DNA of 64,000 nucleotides from Candidatus Tenderia electrophaga (GCA_001447805.1 CP013099.1:3331181-3395180); one strand, 5' to 3'; counted from the stretch's first letter, positions 30,703-39,735 are shown. Notes: generated by a model not told the origin, from the letters alone. Made by a program: numbers and translations.

Positions 30703-31359
30703 TCATGTTTGGCCGAGTTGACGTTTCAGCGCGTCCAGCTCGCGGCGCAGCGCCGCGACGCTGTGCTCCAGCTGTTCCAGGCGCGCATGCTCGGACGCCG
30801 CCACTGGCTGCGCCGCCGTCACCGCCGCGCCGGTCTCGGCGCCCTCCACCGGGCCGCAAAACAGCTGGGCATAGCGCGCTTCGCGGCGCCCGGGCTCGCG
30901 CGGCAGGCGCGCGATGAAGGGGCCCTCCGGGTGGTGCATCAATGCGTTGAGGGCCTGCTCCACTTCGCTGACCTCGGTGAACTTGCACAATCTCGCCGTG
31001 CGGCTGCGCAGCTCGCCGGGTGTTTGCGGGCCGCGCAGCATCAGCTCGCAGACCACGGCCATCTGCTGGGGCGTGAAGCGGGTGCCGCCGAATTCGCTGT
31101 TGAAAAAGCGGTGTTGATATTTGACTACGCGGCTGCCGAAACCGCTCTTTTCGCTCACCCAATGTTTTTTGATCAGCGCGTCCAGGGTTTGCTGCACCTC
31201 GCTTTCGTCCAGCTTCATCACCGGCTCGCGGTTGCTCTTTTGATTGCAGGCATTGGTGAGGGCGTTTAGCGACAGCGGATAGTGTTCCGGCGTGGACGCC
31301 TCCTTCTCGATCAAACAGCCGATCACGCGCGCCTGCAGCGGGCTTAGCTCCATATCCAT
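30703..31359 (-). CDS. yceH: YceH family protein (DUF480)
   Basis: The 218-residue protein matches YceH: LSPLQARVIGCLIEKEASTPEHYPLSLNAL, then NQKSNREPVM, RGPQTPGELRSR and a C-terminal coiled coil (LEQLEHSVAALRRELDALKRQL). The fold is a tandem winged helix, suggesting nucleic-acid binding, but the function is not established. It is divergent from rapA. Confidence 0.9.
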   Translation of the reverse strand: MDMELSPLQARVIGCLIEKEASTPEHYPLSLNALTNACNQKSNREPVMKLDESEVQQTLDALIKKHWVSEKSGFGSRVVKYQHRFFNSEFGGTRFTPQQMAVVCELMLRGPQTPGELRSRTARLCKFTEVSEVEQALNALMHHPEGPFIARLPREPGRREARYAQLFCGPVEGAETGAAVTAAQPVAASEHARLEQLEHSVAALRRELDALKRQLGQT

Positions 31360-31479
31360 TTTCTTGGCCTGTCATGTTTTAATAGTGGCATAGCATAGCG
31401 CCAAACGGCGGCCGGTCGGACAAGATTTTTTTGTCCGGATCGACTACCATACGCAGCCTTTTGCAAGGAAAAATGCGCC

Positions 31480-34191
31480 GTGACTGAGTTTAATCCGGGA
31501 CAACGTTGGATCAGCGAAGCCGAACTGCAGCTGGGGCTGGGCACCGTCCTGGCGCTGGACGGGCGCTCGGTGAGCGTGTTGTTCCTGGCCAGCGGTGAAA
31601 AACGCATCTATGCGCGCAATACCGCGCCTTTGAGCCGGGTCCGGTTCGCCGAGGGGGATACGGTGCGCTCCCACGAGGGTTGGAGCATGACGGTGGCGGC
31701 GGTGCGCGAAGCGGACGGGCTGATCACCTATCTCGGCCGCCGCGAGGACGGCACTGAGGCGCAACTGCCGGAGGCCCAGCTGGATCATCTGATTCAGCTC
31801 AATCGCCCCACCGAGCGTCTGTTCAGCGCTCAGATCGATCAACCCAAGTGGTTTGAGCTGCGGCGTCAGACCTTGAATCACCGCGAGCGGCTGTGGCGTT
31901 CCGATCTGCGCGGTCTGGCCGGCGCCCGCACCAGTCTGATCCCGCACCAGCTCTACATCGCCCACGAAGTGGCCAACCGCTACGCGCCGCGGGTGCTGCT
32001 GGCCGATGAGGTCGGGCTGGGCAAGACCATCGAGGCGGGGCTGATCCTGCATCAACAATTGCTCGCTGAGCTGGCGCAGCGGGTGTTGATCGTGGTGCCG
32101 GACAGTCTGGTGCATCAATGGCTGGTGGAGATGCTGCGCCGCTTCAATCTGCAGTTCAGTATTTTCGACGAGGAGCGCTGCCAGGCCATCGAGGAGAGCA
32201 GCGGCCAGGACAATCCTTTCCACACCGGGCAATTGGCCCTGTGCAGTCTGGAGTTCCTGCGCAACGATCCGCTGCGCTTCGAGCAGGCCCTGGCCGGCAA
32301 CTGGGACTTGCTGGTGGTGGACGAGGCCCACCACTTGCAGTGGTCGCCCGACGCGCCCAGTTTGGAATACCAGTGCATCGAACAACTGGCGGCTGAGACC
32401 AAGGGCGTGTTGCTGCTCACCGCCACGCCTGAGCAGCTGGGCAAGGCCAGCCACTTCGCCCGCCTGCGCCTGCTCGACCCGGACCGTTTTCCCGATTTCG
32501 ATACCTTTGTGGCGGAAGAACAGCAATACGCCCCCATCGCGGCGGCGGTGGAGGCCTTGTTGTCCGATGCGCCGCCGGCGGGCGAGGCGCTGCGCGCCGT
32601 GGCCGACACCCTGGGCGAGGCGGATAGCCAGGTCTTGCTGGAACGCCTGCAAGATCCCCAAGCGCGCAGCGAGTTGGTGGAACACCTGCTCGACCGCCAC
32701 GGCACCGGCCGCGTGTTGTTCCGCAACACCCGTGCCGCGGTGCAGGGCTTTCCCCGGCGCCGCCTGCACAGTTATGCCTTGGAATTGCCGCAGGATTACG
32801 GCGCGGCGCTGGCGTTGATGCGCGACAGCGGTGTCACCGATGCGAGCCTGTTGCTGTGTCCCGAGCTGGCCTATCAGGCCGCTGATCCCGCCGGCGCGCG
32901 CGATTGGACGGGTGTCGACCCGCGTGTCCCCTGGCTGGCCGGCCTGCTCAAGCAACTACGCCCGGCCAAGGTGCTGGTAATTGCCGCCAGCGCCGACAGC
33001 GCCATCGAGCTGGCCACCGCCTTGCGCGTTCATCACGGCATGCACGCCGCCGTGTTTCACGAGGACATGAGTATTGTCGAGCGTGACCGCGCCGCCGCCT
33101 TTTTCGCCGATCCGGACGACGGCAGCCAGGTGCTGATCTGCTCCGAGATCGGCAGCGAGGGGCGTAACTTCCAGTTCGCCCATCACCTGGTGATGTTTGA
33201 CCTGCCCCTCAACCCGGATTTATTGGAACAGCGCATCGGTCGCCTCGACCGCATCGGCCAGAGCGAGACCGTCCAGCTGCACGTGCCCTATCTCAAAGGC
33301 TCGGCCCAGGAGCTGATGTTCCAGTGGTATCACCAGGGCCTGTCCGCCTTCGAGCACACCTGTCCCGCCGGGCATAGCATCTTCGTCCAGGTGAGAGAGA
33401 CCCTGGTGGAGGCCATGCACCAACTCGATACCGACAGCGCCGACATGATGGACCTGATCGCCACTACCCAGGTCTTGCTCAATGAGATGAACCAAGCCCT
33501 GCAGGGCGGCCGCGACCGGCTGTTGGAATACAACTCCTGCCGTCCCCGCGTGGCCGAGGCGCTGCGTCAGCGGGCCGAGGCCGAAGAGGCCCCGGCGCAA
33601 CTGCTCGATTATCTCGAGCGCCTGTTCGACTGCTACGGCGTCGACATGGAAGAGCACACCCGGCAGAGCTATTTGATACGGCCGGGGGAAAAGATGCAGG
33701 GCGGTTTTCCGGGGCTGCTGGACGAGGGCATGATCATCACCTGCGAGCGCCGCGTCGCGCTGGCCAACGAAGATATGCATTACGTCACCTGGGAGCACCC
33801 GCTCAGCGTCGGCGCTATGGACATGGTGCTCAGCAGCGAGGCCGGCAATACCGCCATGGTGGCGGTGAAACTGAAAGGTGTGCCCGCCGGTACCCTGTTG
33901 CTGGAATGTCTGTACGTGCTGGAAAGCAGCGCCCGCGTCCAGTTGCAGTCCAGTCGCCACCTGCCGCCCAGCACGCTGCGCGTCTTGGTGGACAGCCAGG
34001 GTCGAAACTACCAGGACAAGATCGACAGTGAGGCGCTGGGGCGCGTCGCTCAGCCGGTAAACAAGGCCACCGCCGGCAAGGTGATGCGGGCCTACGGCGA
34101 GCAGCTGCGTGATATGGTGAAGCGGGCCGCGGCGGCGGCTGATGCCCAGGTGCCCGAGCGTCTGGCCGCCGCCCAGCAACATGGCCGCTAG
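31480..34191 (+). CDS. rapA: RNA polymerase-associated ATPase RapA, ended early by amber codon
   Basis: RapA is a Swi2/Snf2 ATPase that recycles RNA polymerase. The 903-residue reading frame (GTG start, AAGGA upstream) has the N-terminal Tudor-like domain, Walker A region LLADEVGLGKTIEAGLIL, DEAH-type box VVDEAHHLQW, helicase motif VI QRIGRLDRIGQ and the RapA C-terminal domains. The frame stops at TAG 34189-34191, but the same frame continues open for 54 more codons with clear homology to the RapA C-terminus. The full protein would be near 958 residues, against 968 in E. coli. See the separate entry for the remainder. Confidence 0.93.
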   Translation: MTEFNPGQRWISEAELQLGLGTVLALDGRSVSVLFLASGEKRIYARNTAPLSRVRFAEGDTVRSHEGWSMTVAAVREADGLITYLGRREDGTEAQLPEAQLDHLIQLNRPTERLFSAQIDQPKWFELRRQTLNHRERLWRSDLRGLAGARTSLIPHQLYIAHEVANRYAPRVLLADEVGLGKTIEAGLILHQQLLAELAQRVLIVVPDSLVHQWLVEMLRRFNLQFSIFDEERCQAIEESSGQDNPFHTGQLALCSLEFLRNDPLRFEQALAGNWDLLVVDEAHHLQWSPDAPSLEYQCIEQLAAETKGVLLLTATPEQLGKASHFARLRLLDPDRFPDFDTFVAEEQQYAPIAAAVEALLSDAPPAGEALRAVADTLGEADSQVLLERLQDPQARSELVEHLLDRHGTGRVLFRNTRAAVQGFPRRRLHSYALELPQDYGAALALMRDSGVTDASLLLCPELAYQAADPAGARDWTGVDPRVPWLAGLLKQLRPAKVLVIAASADSAIELATALRVHHGMHAAVFHEDMSIVERDRAAAFFADPDDGSQVLICSEIGSEGRNFQFAHHLVMFDLPLNPDLLEQRIGRLDRIGQSETVQLHVPYLKGSAQELMFQWYHQGLSAFEHTCPAGHSIFVQVRETLVEAMHQLDTDSADMMDLIATTQVLLNEMNQALQGGRDRLLEYNSCRPRVAEALRQRAEAEEAPAQLLDYLERLFDCYGVDMEEHTRQSYLIRPGEKMQGGFPGLLDEGMIITCERRVALANEDMHYVTWEHPLSVGAMDMVLSSEAGNTAMVAVKLKGVPAGTLLLECLYVLESSARVQLQSSRHLPPSTLRVLVDSQGRNYQDKIDSEALGRVAQPVNKATAGKVMRAYGEQLRDMVKRAAAAADAQVPERLAAAQQHGR

Positions 34192-34356
34192 ACCCTGGGG
34201 CGGGAGATCGACCGCCTCAAGGCGCTGCAGCACCACAACCCCAATGTGCGCGATGAAGAGATTCACTTTTTCGAGCAACAGCTGCAGGCCCTGGGTGAGG
34301 CTCTGGAACACAGCAGTCCGCGCCTCGACGCCGTGCGGGTCATCATTACTACATAG
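34192..34356 (+). pseudogene. RapA C-terminal remainder beyond in-frame TAG
   Basis: In frame with rapA directly after its TAG, 54 codons run to a second TAG at 34354-34356. They encode REIDRLKALQHHNPNVRDEE, an amphipathic helix, then RLDAVRVIITT. This parallels the E. coli RapA end as I recall it (RLxAL..NPN.RDxE ... RLDALRLIVVT). Conservation past the stop means the mutation is recent, is a sequencing error, or is read through. Confidence 0.8.
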
Positions 34357-34371
34357 CAGAGGAGCCGAGCC

Positions 34372-34659
34372 ATGCGTTTAGTCCTAATCGCCGTTGTCGC
34401 CTTCACCGTGATGCTGCTGGGCGGTTGTTCCGAAGAGCAGCAGAACAAGCTCACCCGTCTGGGGGTGAGCTGGCTGGAAGGGGACTACACCGTTACCTTC
34501 GTCGAGGGCAGCCATGTGCGCAGCTGGAAGGTGCTGGACGGCAAGGTCACCAGCGACCCGGCCAAGGGCTATTATTATTTTTGGGCGCGCGATACCAACG
34601 GCAAGAAGTATTACGTGCAGACGCCTATCATTCGCACCTACATCGAAGAGATTCACTAG
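34372..34659 (+). CDS. Small lipoprotein, unknown function
   Basis: The 95-residue product begins with a lipoprotein signal (MRLVLIAVVAFTVMLLGGC, lipobox LGGC) followed by a compact, aromatic-rich domain (DYTVTFVEGSHVRSWKVLDG, GYYYFWARDTNGKKYYVQTP). A GAGGAG sequence precedes the ATG. I do not recognise the family. It lies 15 bases after the rapA remainder. Confidence 0.8.
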   Translation: MRLVLIAVVAFTVMLLGGCSEEQQNKLTRLGVSWLEGDYTVTFVEGSHVRSWKVLDGKVTSDPAKGYYYFWARDTNGKKYYVQTPIIRTYIEEIH

Positions 34660-34698
34660 ACGCCTGATCCCCGCGGTTACGACGAGTCGCTCCGCCAT

Positions 34699-35787
34699 AT
34701 GCGCGCACTCGGGCTGACAGCATTATTGGCCGTGACAAGCTTGGCCGGCGCCCAGCCGCCCTCGCTTACGCAAGATTCCCTCGGGATTCCGTTTCGGGTG
34801 CGCGACTATACCTTCCCTGCCTTTCTGGTGCTGGGGTTTGCGCCGGCGCCGGCCACGCCGCTGGGGCGGGACAATTGGGCTGTTGAGTTGCACTACTCCA
34901 TTGTCAACAATTTCCAGGCCAGTCAAGCCGTGGAAGACTATTTGCAGCGCAGCCGCGGCAATGGCAGGCGGGCGCTGGATGAGGCCGATGTCGCCTATAT
35001 TCTCGGATTGCCGCAGGGCGAGGCCTTTTACATCGACGGTGAATTCAGCATGTTGGAGTTTGCCTTTCATTGGGGGGTCAGCCGGCGCATCGATGTGGGC
35101 CTGGGGATTCACTACATCCGTTACGGCGGGCGGCTGCTGGACGATGTCATCTATGGCTTTCATGACGCGGTCGGTGTCGGCCAGTCGGGTCGGCAATACG
35201 TGCCCGACGATTACGTCCAGGTGGTGCTGGGCCGCGACGGTGACCAGGACGTGGTGCTGCTTGAGCGGCCGTCGCAGGGGGGCTTCGGCGATCCCGGTCT
35301 ATATGTGCGTTATACCCTGCCGCAGCTGCTGCCCGATTGGCGCGGCAGTCTGGAGCTGGGGCTGAAAGTGCCGCTGATGAATGAAACGGACTTTCTTTCC
35401 ACCGGCAGCTGGGATCTGGGTTATCAGGTCACTATCGAAAGGCGTTTCAGCCGCGATGCCTGGATGCTGAACTTCGGCGCGGTGTTCCCCGGCAAGTTCA
35501 AGCAGACCAATTTCCGGCCACCCAATTTGCCCTTCGTCAATATCACTTGGATCCACCGTTTTCAGCGCTGGACCCATACGCGCTCGTTCGTGCAGGCGCT
35601 GCTGGCGGAACATCCGTATCGCGCCATCGTCGACTCGGAGCTGAGCGACTTGCAGTTCCAGCTGACCGGGGGATTTAAGTGGGAGACGGGCGTCGGTGTG
35701 GTAGGGGTCGGCTTGACCGAGAATGTCTTGAACTTCGATAACACCCCGGATATCGGCTTGCACTTTACTTGGGAGCTGGTGCGCTAA
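34699..35787 (+). CDS. DUF3187-like outer-membrane beta-barrel protein
   Basis: The 362-residue protein has a short signal peptide (ALGLTALLAVTSLAGAQ) and alternating aromatic/hydrophobic strands typical of an outer-membrane barrel, ending in a GLHFTWELVR strand. The pattern (NWAVELHYSIVNNF, FAFHWGVSRRIDVGLGIHYI, GLTENVLNFDNTPDIGLHF) fits DUF3187 as I recall it. No transport substrate can be deduced. It follows the lipoprotein gene by 39 bases. Confidence 0.75.
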   Translation: MRALGLTALLAVTSLAGAQPPSLTQDSLGIPFRVRDYTFPAFLVLGFAPAPATPLGRDNWAVELHYSIVNNFQASQAVEDYLQRSRGNGRRALDEADVAYILGLPQGEAFYIDGEFSMLEFAFHWGVSRRIDVGLGIHYIRYGGRLLDDVIYGFHDAVGVGQSGRQYVPDDYVQVVLGRDGDQDVVLLERPSQGGFGDPGLYVRYTLPQLLPDWRGSLELGLKVPLMNETDFLSTGSWDLGYQVTIERRFSRDAWMLNFGAVFPGKFKQTNFRPPNLPFVNITWIHRFQRWTHTRSFVQALLAEHPYRAIVDSELSDLQFQLTGGFKWETGVGVVGVGLTENVLNFDNTPDIGLHFTWELVR

Positions 35788-35811
35788 GCCCGACAAATGC
35801 CTGGGGACGAC

Positions 35812-36120
35812 TTAGGTCTGAATGTTATCCAGATCCGAGATGCGCATGCCCTGCAAGGCGCTGCGGTACTTGGCCTTGAAACCCAGGATCAACTTGGTAA
35901 GAAAAAACGCCAGCCGCTTGAGATAGATCAGCCCGAAGACGAACAGCACGCTAGTGATGATCTGAAACCACAAAGCCCCGCTGGCATCGCGGTCGATGAT
36001 CATGCCAAACGTGAAGAAGTAAGTACTCAGTGCTACGCCCATGACTACGCCGGCGCTGATGGCGATGCGTTCGTGGGTTTTTTTGATGGTTTGCAGGATG
36101 TCTTCACTGTGTTGAGTCAT
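35812..36120 (-). CDS. Small two-helix membrane protein, unknown
   Basis: The 102-residue protein has a charged N-terminus (QHSEDILQTIKKTHERIA), a helix around ISAGVVMGVALSTYFFTFGMII and another around FQIITSVLFVFGLIYL, and a basic C-terminal tail. No family recognised. It is convergent with the barrel gene and followed upstream by a short tandem repeat at 36161. Confidence 0.65.
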   Translation of the reverse strand: MTQHSEDILQTIKKTHERIAISAGVVMGVALSTYFFTFGMIIDRDASGALWFQIITSVLFVFGLIYLKRLAFFLTKLILGFKAKYRSALQGMRISDLDNIQT

Positions 36121-36160
36121 GGCTACTATCGCTGGTTTAGTCGACTGCCGATTCTAACAG

Positions 36161-36210
36161 AGTAGGGCAGACCAGGGCAGATCAAGGCAGATCAAGGCAG
36201 ATCAAGGGCG
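36161..36210. repeat. Five tandem 10-bp units at the end of the HIT gene
   Basis: Units of the type ATCAAGGCAG repeat five times (AGTAGGGCAG, ACCAGGGCAG, then three near-identical copies). The array spans the last codons, stop (36192-36194) and 3' flank of the HIT gene. Because the period is not a multiple of three, copy changes would shift the final codons. Confidence 0.8.
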
Positions 36211-36623
36211 AAGCTGAACTCATCGCCCAGGGCACCCCTCAATTTTTCGATCACCTGTATCAGGCCGTAGTCGTCATAGGGGATGGCCGGCAGCCGGCCC
36301 CACACCGGCGCCGGCCAGGCGGGGTCGGTGTCATAGCGCACGATGTGGTGAAGGTGCAGTTGCGGGACCAGGTTGCCGAGTGCGGCGATATTCAGCTTGT
36401 CGGGTGTAAAGGCCCGCTCCAGGGCGCGTGACAGGCCGACGGATTCGCGCAGCAGTTGTTGTTGATCCGCGACGCTGAGTTCATGGATTTCGCGGATGTC
36501 GTCGCGGTCCGGCACCAGAATGAACCACGGATAATGGGCGTCGCGCATCAGCAGCAGGTGACACAGGGAAAAACGCCCCAGGGTGAGGCAGTCCTGCGCC
36601 AGCTGCGGGTGTAGTTCGGCCAT
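36192..36623 (-). CDS. HIT-family nucleotide-binding protein
   Basis: The 143-residue product is a histidine-triad protein: LGRFSLCHLLLMRDAHYPWFILVPDR at the start and the triad as PQLHLHHIVRY. HIT proteins hydrolyse or transfer nucleotidyl groups from dinucleoside or adenylated substrates. ATG 36623 is chosen because AAGGA lies eight bases upstream and the domain starts right after; a longer ORF to 36734 has no such support. Confidence 0.88.
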   Translation of the reverse strand: MAELHPQLAQDCLTLGRFSLCHLLLMRDAHYPWFILVPDRDDIREIHELSVADQQQLLRESVGLSRALERAFTPDKLNIAALGNLVPQLHLHHIVRYDTDPAWPAPVWGRLPAIPYDDYGLIQVIEKLRGALGDEFSFALDLP

Positions 36624-36754
36624 GCGGTGATCCTTGTTGATGTGCGTTGAGGCGGCAGTTTGGCACAAGCCGCCGTCCGCACCAAGCGCCCCGATGCCCC
36701 AGCGATTATCCGTGCCGCTGCGCCGCACCGCCATGTAACAATGCGGCGTTATGA

Positions 36755-36771
36755 TGCACCAAGGCTGTGCG
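36755..36771 (+). promoter_or_regulatory. NtrC-like site upstream of TorF-family porin gene
   Basis: TGCACC-AAGGC-TGTGCG has the exact GCAC-N7-GTGC core of NtrC sites. It is centred about 109 bases before the predicted sigma-54 start at 36872, a typical enhancer distance. Confidence 0.6.
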
Positions 36772-36844
36772 CGGCGCCTCCCGCGAATCCCGGCTGGCGC
36801 CGCTTTTGGCGCCTAGTCGGCTGAAATAATTGAAAATATTGATT

Positions 36845-36861
36845 CTGGCACGGCCCGTGCA
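36845..36861 (+). promoter_or_regulatory. Sigma-54 promoter upstream of TorF-family porin gene
   Basis: CTGGCACGGCCCGTGCA has GG (36847-36848) and GC (36859-36860) ten bases apart, matching the -24/-12 consensus. The rest of the 335-base gap between the HIT gene and the porin gene (36624-36958) holds the NtrC-like site and no other gene I can support. Confidence 0.72.
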
Positions 36862-36958
36862 ATGGGTGTTAGGGGAACACGTCATCAACCTTGAAAGACA
36901 GTGGTGATGTGGAATTGTGTATTTAAATGTATCAAGAATTCTAAACGGGAGAGCGTAA

Positions 36959-37693
36959 ATGAAAAAATCGACTGCCAAATTGTTCAGCAAACCCCTGGTT
37001 GCAATTGCGGCGCTGAGCGGTGGTGCGGCCATGACTGCGCCGGTCACGGCACAGGCTGAAATCAGCGGTAACATCGGTGTCGTATCGGAATATCTGTTCC
37101 GCGGTGGCTATGAAAACAACGGCACCGCGGTGCAGGGCGGTATCGACTACAGCCATGACAGCGGTCTGTACGTAGGCTATTGGGGATCCAATCTGGATTA
37201 CGGCACGGCCCCCGCCACGACCGGCTTCGAGAACGATGTCTATGTAGGTTACGGCGCTATGGCGGGCGACTTCAGCTATGATGTTTCGCTCCTGTATTTC
37301 TACTATACCGGCGTCGACGATGCCGATACGCCGGAATTCGGCGCCTCCATCGGCTACGGTCCGGTCAGCCTGGGAATGGCTTATCTGATCGATGACGTCA
37401 CCTGGGGTAACGAGGGTGATATCTATTGGAGTCTCGCTTATGAGACCGCGCTGCCCAGCGATTTCGGCTTCAGCGCCACGCTCGGTTATTACACCTATGA
37501 AGACCAGGGTGAGTTCGAAAGCGGTCTGGGGACCACGGAGAGTTCCGGCCTGAAGCACGTCGACCTGAGCCTGTCGCATCCGCTCGGCGCCACCGGTGCC
37601 GATATGAGTATCACCTACATGATCGGCGGCACCGACCGTACTGATACGGATGTGGAAGACACGGTCATTTTGGGTGTGTCTTTCGGTTTCTAA
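36959..37693 (+). CDS. TorF-family putative porin (TIGR02001-like)
   Basis: The 244-residue product has a signal peptide ending near VTAQAEISG and the family-typical mature start GNIGVVSEYLFRGGYENNGTAVQGGIDY. It continues as an outer-membrane barrel with GLYVGYWGSNLDYG and a C-terminal VILGVSFGF ending in Phe. The substrate is unknown. The sigma-54 promoter and NtrC-like site suggest expression under nitrogen limitation. A GGGAGAG precedes the ATG, and a strong terminator follows. Confidence 0.9.
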   Translation: MKKSTAKLFSKPLVAIAALSGGAAMTAPVTAQAEISGNIGVVSEYLFRGGYENNGTAVQGGIDYSHDSGLYVGYWGSNLDYGTAPATTGFENDVYVGYGAMAGDFSYDVSLLYFYYTGVDDADTPEFGASIGYGPVSLGMAYLIDDVTWGNEGDIYWSLAYETALPSDFGFSATLGYYTYEDQGEFESGLGTTESSGLKHVDLSLSHPLGATGADMSITYMIGGTDRTDTDVEDTVILGVSFGF

Positions 37694-37740
37694 ACACCGG
37701 CTTATCCGGCGCGCACGGACGCGCTGCCGGCCCACGCAAG

Positions 37741-37769
37741 AACCCCGCCCTTCCCGGCGGGGTTTTTTT
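37741..37769 (+). terminator. Rho-independent terminator after the TorF-like porin gene
   Basis: AACCCCGCC (37741-37749) pairs with GGCGGGGTT (37756-37764), followed by T-run. The stop of the convergent response-regulator gene lies at its right edge. Confidence 0.9.
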
Positions 37770-38175
37770 ATTTAATCTTGGCCATCACCTTGTCCAGGGC
37801 GTCGGCCTGCACCGGTTTGACCAAGAACCCGGCCGCCCCTAGCCGTAACACTTCACTCAACATTTCCTTGGTCACGGCGCTGCTCAGCACTACGATGGTG
37901 AAGTCGGGAAAGGCCTTTTTGATACTGGGCACCAGTTCGTTGAGTTTGACCCCGGGCAGGTCGGCATCCAGAAACAAGATGCCCAGCTTATGGCTGCGCA
38001 CCAGTTCCAGGGCGCTGCGAATGTCATGCGCCAGCCCGGCGAATTTGTAACCCTTGCTGCGCAGGCTGTCTTTCAATAGCTCGGCATCGGTGTCGTCGCC
38101 CAGCGCCAGGATGGCCTGTTTGCGCTTGGGGTCCAGCACCTTGCCGCTGGCAAAATCGAATTCCTGTACCGACAC
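37768..38175 (-). CDS. Single-domain response regulator (REC)
   Basis: The 135-residue protein consists of a short N-terminal extension and one receiver domain. Visible residues: acidic pair D27-D28 (LALGDDTD), phospho-acceptor D70 (ILFLDADLPG), Ser98 (VVLSSA) and Lys120 (FLVKPV). There is no output domain. No kinase is adjacent. It may act through protein interaction, as CheY-like proteins do. Confidence 0.88.
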   Translation of the reverse strand: MSVQEFDFASGKVLDPKRKQAILALGDDTDAELLKDSLRSKGYKFAGLAHDIRSALELVRSHKLGILFLDADLPGVKLNELVPSIKKAFPDFTIVVLSSAVTKEMLSEVLRLGAAGFLVKPVQADALDKVMAKIK

Positions 38176-38235
38176 GACTTGGACCTTATTATCTTGCGAA
38201 TGTAACTATTTGTATCGGTGTTTTGACGCTTTTCT

Positions 38236-39735
38236 TTATCTGCGCCAGTCCGCCATGATCTGCAGACACTGGGCGTTCATCTCGGCGGCGCGCGCCGGCG
38301 ACGCCGCTTCGTTGTAGCAGCGCAGTTCCGGGGCGTTGCCGGAAGGGCGCAGGTGCACCACCTCGTCGCTGTCGAAGGTGATGCGCAGGCCGTCGGTACG
38401 ATCGATGGTCTGGACCCGGCCGAATTGGCCGAAGGCCGTCTCGATAGCCTGCTTGTCGGCACTCTCGTCGCCCGTATCGAAGGCGGCGAGGCGGGTTTGG
38501 CTGAGCTCGGTAGGGAATTCCTTCAAGCGATCGCTGTAGGTGTAGCGCTGCGGCAACTGTTGTAACAGCTCGGCGATGCTCAGGCGCTGTTGTCGCGCCA
38601 GCATCAATACCGCCAGGGGGACGATCAGCGCGTCGCGAGTGGGCAGGGCGGGCAGCATGCGACCGTTGAGGCGGATATCCGTGGCGCTCAAGAATCCGCC
38701 GTTGGCCTCATAGCCCACCACCGGGGCCGTGGCGCGGGCCAGTTCGGTCATGGCGGCGATCACATAGGGCGAGCCGATGCGGGTGCGCTCGACGCGCTCG
38801 AACCAGCCGCTCTTTTCCAGCGCGGAGTTGCTGCTCACCGGCGTGGCCACGGCGCGGGCGCCGAGATAGCGCGCGGTGAGGATGCCGGCCACGTCGCCGC
38901 GCAGCCAGTGGCCCCCTGCGTCGCTCACCAGGGGGCGGTCGCCGTCGCCGTCGGCGGAGACGAGACAGTCGAAATGGTGTTCCTCGGCCCATTGCTTGGC
39001 CAGGGCGACGTCCTCGGGGCGTACCGCCTCGGTGTCGACGGGGATGAAGGTGTCAGAATATCCAAGCTTGATCACCTCCGCGCCCAGGGCGGCGAAGATG
39101 CCGCCCAAGGCCCGGCGGGCGACGCTGGAGTGTTCGTAGACGCCGATCCGCAGCCCGGCCAGGCAGGCGGGTGGGAAAAAATCCAGATAACGCTGCACAT
39201 AGGCCCGGTAGGCGCTGTCATCTTCGACTGGCAGGGAGCAGGGGTCGAGGCTGCGGCCCTGCTCGTCGAAGCGCCCGGCGGGGATACTGACCTCGGCGGC
39301 GCTGATGCCCTGTTCATCCCGTTTGAGAATCTCGCCGGCGGGCGTGTTGAACTTGATGCCGTTACGATCGTCCGGGATGTGGCTGCCGGTGACCATCAGG
39401 CTGGCGATGCGGTTTTGAATGCCATAGAGGGCGACAGCGGGCGTGGGGATGAAGCCGCAGTTGAGCGGTTCGCAGCCGGCGTCGCGGATAGCCAATATGG
39501 CGGCGGCCATGATGCGCGGCGAACTGGGGCGATAATCGCCGGCGACGGCGACGCGGTCGCCTTGCTGGATATCGCCGCTTGCCATCAGGTAACGCAGAAA
39601 GGCCAGTGTATAGGCATAACAGACTTGGTCGGTCATGTCCTTGCTCAGGCCGCGGGCGCCGCTGGTGCCGAATTTGACACCGCTTTGTTGCATGAGCTCG
39701 GCGATGCGGAGGGTGGTGCTGGATTGTGCGGACAT
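38236..39735 (-). CDS. Phosphohexomutase (phosphomannomutase/phosphoglucomutase)
   Basis: The 499-residue alpha-D-phosphohexomutase has the serine loop as TGSHIPDDRNGIKF, the metal loop DGDGDRPLV, the sugar loop GYEANGGF and the phosphate-binding loop RPSGNAPELRCY. The sugar loop differs from the GEMSGH of phosphoglucosamine mutase GlmM, so hexose phosphate (mannose or glucose) is more likely. ATG 39735 is chosen; an in-frame start at 39765 adds ten unsupported residues. Confidence 0.88.
   Translation of the reverse strand: MSAQSSTTLRIAELMQQSGVKFGTSGARGLSKDMTDQVCYAYTLAFLRYLMASGDIQQGDRVAVAGDYRPSSPRIMAAAILAIRDAGCEPLNCGFIPTPAVALYGIQNRIASLMVTGSHIPDDRNGIKFNTPAGEILKRDEQGISAAEVSIPAGRFDEQGRSLDPCSLPVEDDSAYRAYVQRYLDFFPPACLAGLRIGVYEHSSVARRALGGIFAALGAEVIKLGYSDTFIPVDTEAVRPEDVALAKQWAEEHHFDCLVSADGDGDRPLVSDAGGHWLRGDVAGILTARYLGARAVATPVSSNSALEKSGWFERVERTRIGSPYVIAAMTELARATAPVVGYEANGGFLSATDIRLNGRMLPALPTRDALIVPLAVLMLARQQRLSIAELLQQLPQRYTYSDRLKEFPTELSQTRLAAFDTGDESADKQAIETAFGQFGRVQTIDRTDGLRITFDSDEVVHLRPSGNAPELRCYNEAASPARAAEMNAQCLQIMADWRR

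Noticed and set aside
34189..34191. Reassignment of UAG to an amino acid in this organism
   Set aside because: prfA (RF1) is intact in the same window and several genes end in TAG, so general UAG recoding is not supported; only rapA is affected.
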